NCBI GenBank assembly: GCA_013297745.1
Contig: JAAFIM010000024.1
Location: 1-51,383, forward strand
Reading direction: 5' to 3'
Origin: Chitinophagales bacterium
GTDB taxonomy: Bacteria; Bacteroidota; Bacteroidia; Chitinophagales; Saprospiraceae
Length of the DNA: 51,383 bases
Below the pieces are notes generated by a model. That model saw only the letters and a program-made list of their open reading frames with translations, had not been told where the DNA came from and ran no database searches. Made by a program: the position numbers and the translations under genes. This document shows, one piece after another, positions 15,442 through 24,257 of this stretch (its first letter is position 1; the number at the start of each line of letters is the position of its first letter).

Positions 15442-16305
15442 ATGAATAAAATTATTTACTTATTTATCATTATTTTGGGCGGGACAACTTACGCTGCTGC
15501 TCAAGAGAAAGTATACAATACATTCAAAGACCGCCGCGTGATTAATACCCAATCGGTAGAAGTTTTGCAAAAAAAACAATTTGATTTTAGGGTAGCGCAT
15601 CGTTTTGGCGATTTGGCTGGAGCGGCTGGCGGCTGGCAAAATTTTTTCGGATTAGAAAATGCTGCTGATGTTCAAATTGGGTTTGAATATGGACTCAACG
15701 AAAAGCTAACATTAGGTTTATCCAGAACCAAAGGGGCTGGCAGTTTGCGTCAATTGCTGCATGGATTTGGGAAATATCGCGTTTTGCAACAAACCACCGA
15801 CAACAAAATGCCCATATCAATGACAGCGGTGGCTATGGCTACAGCCAGCACGATGAAAAGCAGCAGCGACACCCTAGCTATTTCACATTTTCCTAAATTT
15901 TCGCATCGTTTTTTATACTCGCTAGAACTACATATAGCCCGTAAGTTTGAAAATTTTTCCGTGCAAATTTCTCCTATATTTGTATGGCGCAATTATGTAT
16001 TAAATACAGACCAAAACGGCTTATTTAGCTTAAATTTAGCTGCCCGCATCCGATTAACCAAAATAACAAGTTTGATTATTGATGGCAATTTGCCCTTCGC
16101 CAAAAAATATTGGACAGCCAATAGCGGATATTATGCTCCTATAGGCGCAGGGCTAGAATTTGAGACCGGTGGACACACTTTCCAAATCAATCTAACCAAT
16201 TCAGGCGGATTGATGAGTACAGATTATATCCCAGAAACCCGCAGCAACTGGCTAAAAGGCGAGTTTAGATTAGGTTTTACGATTTCGAGAGTTTGGAGAT
16301 TTTAG
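15442..16305 (+). CDS. DUF5777-family outer-membrane beta-barrel protein
   Basis: Signal peptide (IIYLFIIILGGTTYAAAQ), then TFKDRRVINTQSVEVLQKK followed by FRVAHRFGDL and FGLENAADVQIGFEYGL. These are the hallmarks of the DUF5777 family of Bacteroidota outer-membrane barrels. Many alternating strands end in a C-terminal aromatic, as expected for a barrel (FTISRVWRF). Such barrels are often encoded next to c-type cytochromes, as here, and I infer a role in electron transfer or transport at the outer membrane. The function itself is uncharacterised. It is preceded and followed by cytochrome genes on the same strand. Confidence 0.83.
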   Translation: MNKIIYLFIIILGGTTYAAAQEKVYNTFKDRRVINTQSVEVLQKKQFDFRVAHRFGDLAGAAGGWQNFFGLENAADVQIGFEYGLNEKLTLGLSRTKGAGSLRQLLHGFGKYRVLQQTTDNKMPISMTAVAMATASTMKSSSDTLAISHFPKFSHRFLYSLELHIARKFENFSVQISPIFVWRNYVLNTDQNGLFSLNLAARIRLTKITSLIIDGNLPFAKKYWTANSGYYAPIGAGLEFETGGHTFQINLTNSGGLMSTDYIPETRSNWLKGEFRLGFTISRVWRF

Positions 16306-16383
16306 TATTTTGCTAAAACTATCTACATAAAAAAATATCTGTGCTTATCCCAATTAAATTTTAAGTTTTAAAACAATCAAATT

Positions 16384-17460
16384 ATGCGTTTTTATACCAT
16401 TCTTACCGCTACTTTATTGGGTAGTTTTGGTTGTGTGCTTTCTTTGATGGCCTACAATCAAAACAAAAATGAAGTAGAACCCAAATTTACCTTTACTGAT
16501 GACACTCCAGTGTGGGACGTGCTTACCTATTTTGGCAAAGTACGCTTGCACAAGGCTGATACCACAGTCAAAGGCGCAACAGCTGAAAGAGGAAAAGACT
16601 TAGTTTTGCAAGGCTGGACAATCAACCCAGAAGGCAAAAAAAGCAAGCGACAAAGTAAATTTTTTGTTTGTAGCTCTTGCCATAATGTAAGTCGTGAATT
16701 TGATGATTTGGCAGACAACAATCCCCAGCACAGACTTGAATACGCCATCAAAAATAAAATTCCTTTCCTTCAAGGTTCTACCCTATTTGGGATTGTCAAC
16801 CGTGAAACATTTTATAATGGCGATTATCAAAAAAAATATGGTAGTGTGCCTGATATAGCGGCTGCTTATTATGATTTGCGCAAAGCCATACACGTTTGTG
16901 CAACCCAATGCTCTCAAGGCCGCCCCTTGGAAAAATGGGAAATGGAATCTATTATGTTGTATTTGCAAACCTTACAGCTCAAAATGGGCGATTTGGCTAT
17001 CAACAAAGATGATTATAATAAAATTATGTACGCTATCACAGAAAATACCAGCTTGGCAAGAGCAGTAGATGTCATAGAAGCGCGTTTTTTGGACAAATCC
17101 CCAGCTACTTTTGCAGATGCTATGCCTTACCGCACGTTGGATAGTAGTGTAGAAACTGACGAAAAACGGTTTCAAAATGGAAAAGCCATCTATGACCTTA
17201 GCTGCAAACATTGCCACGAAGCCAAACGATATTCATTTTTTGAATTGGATGACAATCGCAAAACATTCCAATATCTAGACAATAAAATGAAACAAGGCAC
17301 CCCCCATTCAGTTTATAAAATTAGCCGCTACGGCACTTCGCCTATCAATGGCAAACGCGCTTATATGCCCCAATATAGTACAGAAAAAATGAGCGATGAG
17401 CAAATTATCGACTTGCGGGTTTATATACAAAGAATGGCTGCCAAATCCACAAAAAAATAA
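16384..17460 (+). CDS. Dihaem c-type cytochrome (exported)
   Basis: An N-terminal signal or anchor (FYTILTATLLGSFGCVLSLMAY) precedes two cytochrome domains with classic CXXCH sites: FVCSSCHN near residue 98 and CKHCHEAKR near residue 277. GKRAYMPQYSTEKMSDEQI supplies a likely distal Met in the second domain. The first domain's GRPLEKWEMESIMLYLQTL is typical of SoxA-like or related dihaem proteins. Acts in the periplasm as an electron carrier or oxidase; the donor and acceptor are unknown. It is the last gene of the cytochrome/DUF5777 cluster, with a clear terminator at 17471-17507. Confidence 0.87.
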   Translation: MRFYTILTATLLGSFGCVLSLMAYNQNKNEVEPKFTFTDDTPVWDVLTYFGKVRLHKADTTVKGATAERGKDLVLQGWTINPEGKKSKRQSKFFVCSSCHNVSREFDDLADNNPQHRLEYAIKNKIPFLQGSTLFGIVNRETFYNGDYQKKYGSVPDIAAAYYDLRKAIHVCATQCSQGRPLEKWEMESIMLYLQTLQLKMGDLAINKDDYNKIMYAITENTSLARAVDVIEARFLDKSPATFADAMPYRTLDSSVETDEKRFQNGKAIYDLSCKHCHEAKRYSFFELDDNRKTFQYLDNKMKQGTPHSVYKISRYGTSPINGKRAYMPQYSTEKMSDEQIIDLRVYIQRMAAKSTKK

Positions 17461-17470
17461 AAAATTAGTG

Positions 17471-17507
17471 TCCCAAAGTGTATGCTTTGGGATTTTTTTT
17501 GGTAAAA
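17471..17507 (+). terminator. Intrinsic terminator after the dihaem cytochrome gene
   Basis: Stem TCCCAAAG / CTTTGGGA followed by eight T, starting 11 nt after the stop codon at 17460. Confidence 0.88.
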
Positions 17508-17532
17508 AAAGCTATAGATTTACAAATTAAGC

Positions 17533-17540
17533 TAATTTTG
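17533..17540 (+). promoter_or_regulatory. -7 element ahead of the 101-aa protein and murB
   Basis: TAATTTTG (TAnnTTTG), 19 nt upstream of the ATG at 17560. Confidence 0.6.
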
Positions 17541-17559
17541 CAGCCAAATTGATAATTTT

Positions 17560-17865
17560 ATGCATATTACAGATATTCTCACGGTGGTTTGTATGGCTGC
17601 TTTTGGCAGTTTATTACTTTTGGTTTTATATTTTCGGGTCAAAGTGTTGAGAGCTTACCACGTATTGTTGAACAATCGGGTAGTTTTTGACAAAAGCCAT
17701 ATTTTTGACCGCCAAAAATTAGAGGCTGAAATTTTGCCCCGCTATCCCCAACAAAGAAAAGAGATTTTGGACTTTGTGGGCGGTATCAATTTTTCTATGC
17801 GCTGTGTGTTTTGGTTGGTGGCTATAGTTACGATTTGTGCGGCTGGGCTAATTTTCTTACGATAA
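17560..17865 (+). CDS. Small two-helix membrane protein (101 aa)
   Basis: Hydrophobic segments at about residues 5-27 (LTVVCMAAFGSLLLLVLYF) and 78-99 (CVFWLVAIVTICAAGLIFL) flank a charged loop with HIFDRQKLEAEILPRYPQQR. No known family is recognised. It lies 13 nt upstream of murB on the same strand, so it is probably cotranscribed with it, but that alone does not link it to peptidoglycan synthesis. The frame begins shortly after a good -7 element, which supports it as a real gene. Confidence 0.7.
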   Translation: MHITDILTVVCMAAFGSLLLLVLYFRVKVLRAYHVLLNNRVVFDKSHIFDRQKLEAEILPRYPQQRKEILDFVGGINFSMRCVFWLVAIVTICAAGLIFLR

Positions 17866-17878
17866 AAACAAGCTAAAA

Positions 17879-18871
17879 ATGATTTCTTTACGTCCTTACA
17901 ATAGCTTTGGGGTAGAATGTTATGCCGATAAATTATTGATTGTTCATAATTTAAACGATTTATTAACCCTACTCCCAAGTGCAATGCCAATTTTAATTTT
18001 GGGTGAAGGCAGCAATATATTATTTACCAAAAATTGGGCTGGATTGGTAATTTTAAACCGAATAAAGGGCATAGAAATTATAAAAGAAAGTGGCGATGAG
18101 GTTTGGGTGAAAGTAGGCGCGGGCGAAAATTGGCACGAATTTACCCAATGGGCTGTAGATAATAATCTGGGCGGGGTGGAAAATTTATCCCTAATTTATG
18201 GCACTGTAGGCGCAGCTCCCATCCAAAACATAGGCGCGTACGGGGTGGAGTTGGAAACGGTTTTTGAGCGGCTGGAAACGGTCATTTTGGCTACAGGTGA
18301 GGTTAAAACGTACGAAAAAGCAGCTTGTCGGTTTGGTTATCGCGAAAGCGTGTTCAAACACGAGCTTAAAAATCAACATTGCATCGTCTCCGTAACGCTC
18401 AAATTGCAGCGCAACCCGAAAAAATTCAACACAGATTACGGCGATATTGCCCTATTTTTGCAAAATAAAGGGATAAAAACGCCCACTTTGCGCGATATTA
18501 GCCAAGCCGTTATAGCGATTAGAACCCAAAAACTACCCAATCCTTCCGAAATGGGTAACGCGGGCTCTTTTTTCAAAAATCCTGTACTTTCCAAACGCCA
18601 ATACAACGAACTATTGCAACAATTTCCCTATATGCCGAGTTTTGCACTCAACGAAACTCAAGTCAAAATCCCCGCCGCTTGGTTGATACAACAATCGGGC
18701 TGGCGCGGGCGCAGGGTTGATGATGCGGGCGTAGCGGAAAAACACGCTTTGGTGTTGGTCAATTATGGACAAGCCACAGGGATGGAAATTAAACACTTAG
18801 CCCTTGATATTTTGCAATCAGTCAAACAAAAATTTGGGATAATGCTTACTCCTGAAGTGAATATATTTTAA
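17879..18871 (+). CDS. murB: UDP-N-acetylenolpyruvoylglucosamine reductase
   Basis: Second committed step of peptidoglycan precursor synthesis: NADPH reduction of UDP-GlcNAc-enolpyruvate to UDP-MurNAc by this FAD enzyme in the cytoplasm. Motifs: ILGEGSNILFTKNW and GVENLSLIYGTVGAAPIQN of the FAD-binding half, YRESVFKHE, the catalytic Ser in GNAGSFFKNP and the C-terminal Glu in LTPEVNIF. At 330 aa and with the FKH-type middle loop it is the E. coli-like (type I) form usual in Bacteroidota. It follows a small membrane-protein gene by 13 nt. Confidence 0.96.
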   Translation: MISLRPYNSFGVECYADKLLIVHNLNDLLTLLPSAMPILILGEGSNILFTKNWAGLVILNRIKGIEIIKESGDEVWVKVGAGENWHEFTQWAVDNNLGGVENLSLIYGTVGAAPIQNIGAYGVELETVFERLETVILATGEVKTYEKAACRFGYRESVFKHELKNQHCIVSVTLKLQRNPKKFNTDYGDIALFLQNKGIKTPTLRDISQAVIAIRTQKLPNPSEMGNAGSFFKNPVLSKRQYNELLQQFPYMPSFALNETQVKIPAAWLIQQSGWRGRRVDDAGVAEKHALVLVNYGQATGMEIKHLALDILQSVKQKFGIMLTPEVNIF

Positions 18872-18918
18872 ATAATAGGGTTAGGAAAATAGTTTACTGT
18901 TGAGTTCGAGGCTATATT

Positions 18919-18970
18919 AAGTAAGTAGACAAAAACAAAGTGAATAATCGCGCGAAGCGCGTAACTACAC
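18919..18970. repeat. 52-bp dispersed repeat, copy 2
   Basis: Matches 584-635 with one mismatch and in the same orientation. It begins 47 nt after the murB stop and runs into the dispersed element at 18990-19150. Confidence 0.9.
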
Positions 18971-18989
18971 CAATCCGTTGAGTTTCTAT

Positions 18990-19150
18990 ACTGTCTGAAG
19001 TGAGACGGAGCGCAGCGTTAGCAAGCGGAGCGAACAAGTTTATAGAAACAAGGCGTTTTTGGTACTTTTTGCGCCTGCAAAAAGTACGAATAAAAAAATT
19101 TTTTAGGCGTAAGCCGTTAGAAAAAAATTCAAAACACAAGTTTTTACTGA
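18990..19150. repeat. Dispersed intergenic element, short copy A
   Basis: Contains the features shared with the copies at 36339 and 41079: a GAGCGNAGCG-type core, an AAGGCGTTTTTGG segment, a hairpin TACTTTTTGCG / GCAAAAAGTA, and TTTTAGGCGTAAGCCGTTA near the right end. Short frames crossing it on either strand are treated as spurious. With the 52-bp repeat it fills the 336-nt gap between murB and the gene at 19208. Confidence 0.7.
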
Positions 19151-19207
19151 AGCGTAAAAATTACTTCCATTTTGTTCAGTTACTTATAATGTTGCATTGG
19201 TATTTAT

Positions 19208-19852
19208 TTACAACTCATATTCTTCCCCAATATTTACTTTTAGCAGGTGGTCGTGTCCTATATGTTCTGACAAAAATTCAGCTAAAAATTCAAAATTTTT
19301 CGTATTACCAACTGCATCTTTTTGATTATCAATTACTACATAATTTTTGCAACAAGTGCAACCCAATTCTATAGTTCCTTTGGCCATTTGACTAGTCTGT
19401 TCATCCGTAGAATCATATATTAAATAATTTAGCCAATCTGTTTTGCCCTTCAAGTAGCTATTAAAACATAAATCGTGGCAAAACCATAGATATTGACCTT
19501 TTTTTAGGTTTGAATTTAGCATTCTCCCCTCTTCTGTTTCATTAAGTTTTTTCAAACAATTTGCACATTTTAAGCCTCCCTCAAACTTAGAATCCCAACA
19601 AAAACTTCTTGATAAAAGGTCTTCTTTCCACTCTAACATTTCAACTTTATCCCGCCAAGGAATACCAGTTGTGTATTCGTTAACCAACAAAAAATTACCA
19701 TTTTCTTGATTATCGCATTGAGAATGAAGTGCAAAAAAAATTCTAACATTTTCGTCCCCAATTTGGAAACCTGACCATTTGCTTATTTTTTGCGAACCAA
19801 GCCAAATATGTTGTTTGCATTTCAAACAGCCTAAATACCATTCTAGTCCCAT
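19208..19852 (-). CDS. Cys-rich hypothetical protein, probably zinc-binding (214 aa)
   Basis: Soluble protein with no signal peptide, containing CxxC-type pairs: C9/C12 in GCLKCKQH, then LKCANCLKK, WFCHDLCF and GCTCCKNY. The spread suggests one or two zinc ribbons. WYLGCLKCKQHIWLGSQK at the start is notably conserved-looking, but I recognise no family. It is transcribed alone between repeat element A and secDF, away from both. Its own -7 element lies at 19902-19909. Looks like an accessory orphan gene; function unknown. Confidence 0.65.
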   Translation of the reverse strand: MGLEWYLGCLKCKQHIWLGSQKISKWSGFQIGDENVRIFFALHSQCDNQENGNFLLVNEYTTGIPWRDKVEMLEWKEDLLSRSFCWDSKFEGGLKCANCLKKLNETEEGRMLNSNLKKGQYLWFCHDLCFNSYLKGKTDWLNYLIYDSTDEQTSQMAKGTIELGCTCCKNYVVIDNQKDAVGNTKNFEFLAEFLSEHIGHDHLLKVNIGEEYEL

Positions 19853-19901
19853 TGTAATTTGTAGCTGTAAGCAATTTTAAGATTTAAATAAAAATTCAAT
19901 A

Positions 19902-19909
19902 CAAAGATA
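19902..19909 (-). promoter_or_regulatory. -7 element for the Cys-rich protein
   Basis: The minus strand reads TATCTTTG, 49 nt upstream of the ATG at 19852. Confidence 0.5.
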
Positions 19910-20001
19910 GTATTATTCAATACAAATAAATACGAACCCGAAAAAAAACGCCTTTTTTATGAAAAAAAAGCGTAAATAATTAGCAATATCAAAAAACGCT
20001 G

Positions 20002-20009
20002 TATATTTG
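20002..20009 (+). promoter_or_regulatory. -7 element for secDF
   Basis: TATATTTG (TAnnTTTG), 64 nt upstream of the ATG at 20074. Confidence 0.6.
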
Positions 20010-20073
20010 CAGCCTTATTTTAAAAAAGAACAGGCAAAAACTGTTAAAAATCAACTAATAAACTCATCAAACA

Positions 20074-23000
20074 ATGCAAGGCAAAGGATTTGTCAAACTA
20101 TTTGCAACGCTGCTATTATTGATAGTGGCGTACCAGACGCTTTTATTATACCCTACTTGGAGCGTAGAAACAGCAGCAGAAGATTATGGACGTGCATCTG
20201 TGAACGGGCGTACCTCTTTATCTGAAAAAGAACAAGCAGCAGAAATAGAACTGAATAAAAATTTTTATTTGGATTCTATGTCTTCAGAAAAAGTGTTTTT
20301 GAATTTCACTTATCAACAGCTCAAAAAACAACAATTAGCCCTTGGTCTTGACCTAAAAGGGGGTATGAGTGTGGTGTTGCAGGTCGATTTGCGCGATTTG
20401 ATTATGGCTTTGGCTACCGAAAGCGCAGATGTAGATTTTAGAAAAGCTGTAGAAGCCACCGCTGAATTGCAAAAAAATAGCCAGTCTGACTTTGTAACTT
20501 TATTTGGACAAGCTTTTGAAAAACAAGCCCCTAATAAAAAATTAGCTAGTATTTTTGTAATTGGCAATAAGCTACCCAATATCAACTTGGAGTCTAGCAA
20601 CGCTGAAGTTATCCGCGCTATCCGCGCAGAAGCTTCCGCTACAGTGGACAACACCTACAAAAGGCTAAAAGAGCGTATAGACAAATTTGGTGTAACCCAA
20701 CCTACTGTTTCTTTGGACAAAACCACAGACCGCATCACAGTAGAATTGCCAGGGGTAACCAATCCCACCCGCGCCCGCCAATATCTACAAACCACAGCCA
20801 ATTTGGAATTTTGGGAGGTATTTTATGCAAATGGAGACCCCAATAATTCAGGTACGCAAATCGCAGTTGCTTTGCAACAACTCAACGACATACTAAAAGC
20901 TAAAGAAGCGGGTAAAAGTGCAACAGATACAACCTCATCTCCTCAAGTAGATGTGGATACTACAGGCAATGTAGCGAAAGTAGATAGCCCCAAAGTAGAC
21001 ACTACAGGCAATATAGCGAAAGTAGATAGCCCCAAAGTAGATACTACCAATAAAGTAGCAGCTACAGATAGCACAAATGTAGGCCCCCTTTTCAAAATTC
21101 TAAGCCCAAGCGGTGGATTTACCCCCGTAATTGGCGCAGCACGCGGACGCGATACAGCAGCCATCAATGACTATTTGTATTCAGCAGAAGGCAGACGCGT
21201 TTTGCCTAAAAATGGACGTTTCGTGTGGGAAAGAAAAGCAGAAGTGGGTGAGCAAGGTCGTTTTTATGCTTTATATTGTGTCAATACATTCGGCAAAAAA
21301 GCTGCCCCATTGCAAGGCGATAGAATTAGAAACAGCTCTGTATCTTCAGACCCCAAAAGTGGCGGTTTTGCCGTAGATATTGCTATGGACGCTACAGGTG
21401 CGAAAGAATGGAGAATGATGACAGAACGCGCTTTTGGCAATGGTAGTAACCCTCGCGTTATCGCTATTGTATTGGACAATCAAGCTTATTCTGTACCCGT
21501 AGTAAATAGTATTATTCGCGACGGTAATACACAAATCACAGGTAACTTTGACGCTACTGAAGCCAACGATTTGGCGAATATACTAAGTATAGGCAAATTG
21601 CCAACTAGAGCAGAAATAATAGAAGAAGCTATTGTTGGACCTTCTTTGGGCGCTGCTACAGCATCTATGGGTTTGATAGCTCTAACTATAGGATTTTTGA
21701 GCGTGTTGATATTTATGTTGGGATATTATTCCTTCTCTGGATTTATTTCTATCCTTTCGTTGATGTTCAACTTGGTGGTAATCGTATCTTGTTTAGCTTC
21801 TTTTGGTACAGTATTGACATTGCCTGGTATAGCTGGTATCGTATTAACTATAGGTATGGCGGTGGATGCCAACGTAATTATATTTGAGCGTATTCGCGAA
21901 TGTCGCCGTTTGGGTATGTCTTGGCCAGAATCCTTACAAAAAGGTTTTTCAGAATCTTATTCTTCTATTTTTGATGCCAACATCACCACCTTATTGACCG
22001 CGTTGATATTATTCTACTTTGGTTTAGGTCCTATCAAAGGTTTTGCTACCGTGTTGATATTTGGGGTGTTATCTTCTGTATTTACTGCTGTATTTGTGAG
22101 CCGTTTATTCTTTGATTTCTTTAGCAAAGATGGCGAAAAAGAGATTTCTATGGGTTCAAAAGCCACCGTTGATATTCTCTCCAAATCCAACACAGATTTT
22201 ATGGGCAAACGTAAACTTGCCTATGGTATTTCAAGCGCGGTAATTATAGCAGGTTTAGCTTCTGTATTTACTACAGGTTTTGACCTGGGGGTAGATTTTC
22301 AAGGCGGACGTTCTTATGTATTAGAATTTAATAAAGCGGTAGAAGTAGATGCGCTCAAAACAGAACTAACAGCAGCATTTGACGGTTCGGATAAAATTGT
22401 GATAAAATCCTTCAATACAGACAATCAGGTAAAAATAACCACTTCTTATTTGCAAGACAAAAATGAAACAGGTACAGACTCTATAGTACAAAGACGCGTT
22501 TATGAAGGGGCTAAAAAATATGCCGCTTCTGCTGCTTCTTATGAAGATTTTACCCAACAAACTGGCGACATCAAACTAAATGCCTCTTCCAAAGTGGGCG
22601 CAACTATAGCTGACGACATACGCCAATCTGCTTTCATAACTGCAATTTTAGCTATACTTGCTATATTCGCTTATATTTTCATCCGTTTCCGCAAATGGCA
22701 ATATAGCGCAGGCGCGATTATAGCTTTGCTGCACGACGTATTAATTACAGTGGGTATATTCTCTTTATGCAAAGGATTTATGCCTTTCTCGTTGGAAGTG
22801 AATCAAGAATTTATAGCGGCTATATTAACCGTTATTGGCTATTCTATCAATGACACCGTTATCGTGTTTGACCGTATCCGCGAAACCATACGGGAAGAAG
22901 CCAAAAATGGTAAAACTTTAGCTGTGTTGATAAATAACGCTATCAATAGCACCTTGAGCCGTACCTTTATGACCTCATTCACTACCTTGTTGGTGGTTGT

Positions 23001-23250
23001 ATTGTTGTTCGTTTTGGGCGGGGACAGCGTGCGCGGTTTTTCTTTCGCACTCTTAGTGGGTATCGGCGTGGGTACTTATTCATCTATTTTCATAGCCAGC
23101 CCGATAATCGTAGATTTTACCCAAGATGTCAACGCTATGCTAGAAGCAGAACGCAAATCTTCAGTAATTATACAAGATGAGATGCAAGATGTAGCTCCTC
23201 CTACCGAAGAAGAATTCAACCCCACAGACAACAACGACAAAAAAGCATAA
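20074..23250 (+). CDS. secDF: Fused protein translocase subunit SecDF
   Basis: SecD and SecF are joined in one 1058-aa inner-membrane protein, the usual form in Bacteroidota. The complex uses the proton gradient to pull exported proteins through SecYEG. SecD part: first helix near residues 5-25, LGLDLKGGM, the P1 domain (RIDKFGVTQPTV), then six helices with MAVDANVIIFERI. SecF part from about residue 710: FDLGVDFQGGRSYVLEF and GYSINDTVIVFDRIRE. Between the SecD P1 region and the membrane half is an unusual Asp/Thr/Lys/Val-rich insert of tandem 14-residue repeats (nt 20956-21060). The gene has its own promoter and a strong terminator. Confidence 0.97.
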   Translation: MQGKGFVKLFATLLLLIVAYQTLLLYPTWSVETAAEDYGRASVNGRTSLSEKEQAAEIELNKNFYLDSMSSEKVFLNFTYQQLKKQQLALGLDLKGGMSVVLQVDLRDLIMALATESADVDFRKAVEATAELQKNSQSDFVTLFGQAFEKQAPNKKLASIFVIGNKLPNINLESSNAEVIRAIRAEASATVDNTYKRLKERIDKFGVTQPTVSLDKTTDRITVELPGVTNPTRARQYLQTTANLEFWEVFYANGDPNNSGTQIAVALQQLNDILKAKEAGKSATDTTSSPQVDVDTTGNVAKVDSPKVDTTGNIAKVDSPKVDTTNKVAATDSTNVGPLFKILSPSGGFTPVIGAARGRDTAAINDYLYSAEGRRVLPKNGRFVWERKAEVGEQGRFYALYCVNTFGKKAAPLQGDRIRNSSVSSDPKSGGFAVDIAMDATGAKEWRMMTERAFGNGSNPRVIAIVLDNQAYSVPVVNSIIRDGNTQITGNFDATEANDLANILSIGKLPTRAEIIEEAIVGPSLGAATASMGLIALTIGFLSVLIFMLGYYSFSGFISILSLMFNLVVIVSCLASFGTVLTLPGIAGIVLTIGMAVDANVIIFERIRECRRLGMSWPESLQKGFSESYSSIFDANITTLLTALILFYFGLGPIKGFATVLIFGVLSSVFTAVFVSRLFFDFFSKDGEKEISMGSKATVDILSKSNTDFMGKRKLAYGISSAVIIAGLASVFTTGFDLGVDFQGGRSYVLEFNKAVEVDALKTELTAAFDGSDKIVIKSFNTDNQVKITTSYLQDKNETGTDSIVQRRVYEGAKKYAASAASYEDFTQQTGDIKLNASSKVGATIADDIRQSAFITAILAILAIFAYIFIRFRKWQYSAGAIIALLHDVLITVGIFSLCKGFMPFSLEVNQEFIAAILTVIGYSINDTVIVFDRIRETIREEAKNGKTLAVLINNAINSTLSRTFMTSFTTLLVVVLLFVLGGDSVRGFSFALLVGIGVGTYSSIFIASPIIVDFTQDVNAMLEAERKSSVIIQDEMQDVAPPTEEEFNPTDNNDKKA
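20956..21057 (+). repeat. 42-bp in-frame tandem repeat inside secDF
   Basis: Two full 42-bp units (20956-20997, 20998-21039) plus a partial third encode DTTGNVAKVDSPKV-like 14-residue blocks in a periplasmic linker of SecD. The units differ at only a few bases, which suggests recent slippage-type expansion. Confidence 0.88.
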
Positions 23251-23261
23251 CTTAACCCATT

Positions 23262-23298
23262 AGCCAATTCTATCACAATAGGATTGGCTTTTTTTTAT
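23262..23298 (+). terminator. Intrinsic terminator after secDF
   Basis: Stem AGCCAAT / ATTGGCT followed by eight T, starting 12 nt past the stop at 23250. Confidence 0.85.
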
Positions 23299-23359
23299 TA
23301 AAAAATAACTTTTTTGTCAAAAAAAATTAGAAAAGCAGATTTATTTTAATAAAAATGGC

Positions 23360-23367
23360 TAACTTTG
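23360..23367 (+). promoter_or_regulatory. -7 element for the phenylalanine hydroxylase gene
   Basis: TAACTTTG (TAnnTTTG), 62 nt upstream of the ATG at 23430. Confidence 0.6.
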
Positions 23368-23429
23368 CAGCAGCAAAAAATTCTTATCAAAATTTATACT
23401 CTACCTAATCAAGCTTAAATCAAACGTTT

Positions 23430-24176
23430 ATGGTGCAAGAATATGAAAAATACACCGCAGAAGACCACCAAGTTTGGTCGCTGTTGTATGAAGCCCAGAT
23501 GAAAAATTTGCCTACAATTGCTGCCAAAGCTTATCTGCACGGCACAGAAACGGTAAAATTTGTACCCAATAAAGTGCCGCATTTTTCAGTGATTAATGAA
23601 GAATTGGGCAAAATTACAGGTTGGTCTGTCTATGTAGTGCCTGGGCTTATCGACAACAAACCCTTTTTCGAGCACTTATTCCGCCGCGAATTTCCCGCCA
23701 CGACTTGGTTGCGCCAACTGTCTCAACTCAATTATATCGAAGAACCTGATATGTTCCACGATGTATTCGGGCACGTGCCTTTGTTGAGCGAACCTTTTTT
23801 CTGCGAATATCTCAACGGATTGAGCGCGATAGCGTTGGATTACATAGAAAACGAGGTGGCCATAGAACTTATGGCGCGGATTTATTGGTACACGGTAGAA
23901 TTTGGGTTGATAAAAGAAGATGATGCGGTTAAAATTTACGGCGCGGGGATTTTATCCTCCCCGGGCGAATGTCTGCATTCGGTAAGCGCGCAAGCCACGC
24001 ACGTACCTTTTGATGTCGATACGATTTTGGCTACACCTTATATCAAAGACCGCTACCAAGCCCAATACTTTGTGATTGATTCGTACAAACAATTATTTGA
24101 CAGTTTGGAGTCCATACGCGCCCAAATTCAATACCACGTGGCTGAAAATATCTATGTTGAACCCTCTCCAGCTTAA
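23430..24176 (+). CDS. phhA: Phenylalanine-4-hydroxylase
   Basis: Tetrahydropterin- and iron-dependent monooxygenase that turns phenylalanine into tyrosine. The catalytic-domain-only bacterial length (248 aa) fits. The iron ligands are visible as H110 and H115 in FHDVFGHVPLL and E157 in YWYTVEFGL. Other family marks are GWSVYVVPGLI, FPATTWLR and GAGILSSPGE. The gene stands alone, with its own promoter and a two-way terminator at 24197-24233, so nothing nearby indicates a catabolic operon. It may serve tyrosine synthesis or pigment/homogentisate routes; the sequence does not decide. Confidence 0.96.
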   Translation: MVQEYEKYTAEDHQVWSLLYEAQMKNLPTIAAKAYLHGTETVKFVPNKVPHFSVINEELGKITGWSVYVVPGLIDNKPFFEHLFRREFPATTWLRQLSQLNYIEEPDMFHDVFGHVPLLSEPFFCEYLNGLSAIALDYIENEVAIELMARIYWYTVEFGLIKEDDAVKIYGAGILSSPGECLHSVSAQATHVPFDVDTILATPYIKDRYQAQYFVIDSYKQLFDSLESIRAQIQYHVAENIYVEPSPA

Positions 24177-24196
24177 TGGAAATGGTTGCAGCGCAT

Positions 24197-24233
24197 AAAA
24201 AAAAGCGTTGGGGAAATTCCTCAACGCTTTTTT
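24197..24233. terminator. Two-way terminator between phhA and the YitT-family gene
   Basis: Stem AGCGTTG / CAACGCT with A-run and T-run flanks, placed between convergent genes. Confidence 0.85.
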
Positions 24234-24257
24234 GGTTTTAATCTCTATTATTTTGGG

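Noticed and set aside
584-18970. 18-kb composite mobile element bounded by the 52-bp repeats
   Set aside because: The segment contains murB and other core genes, no integrase or transposase, and no sign of a different base composition.
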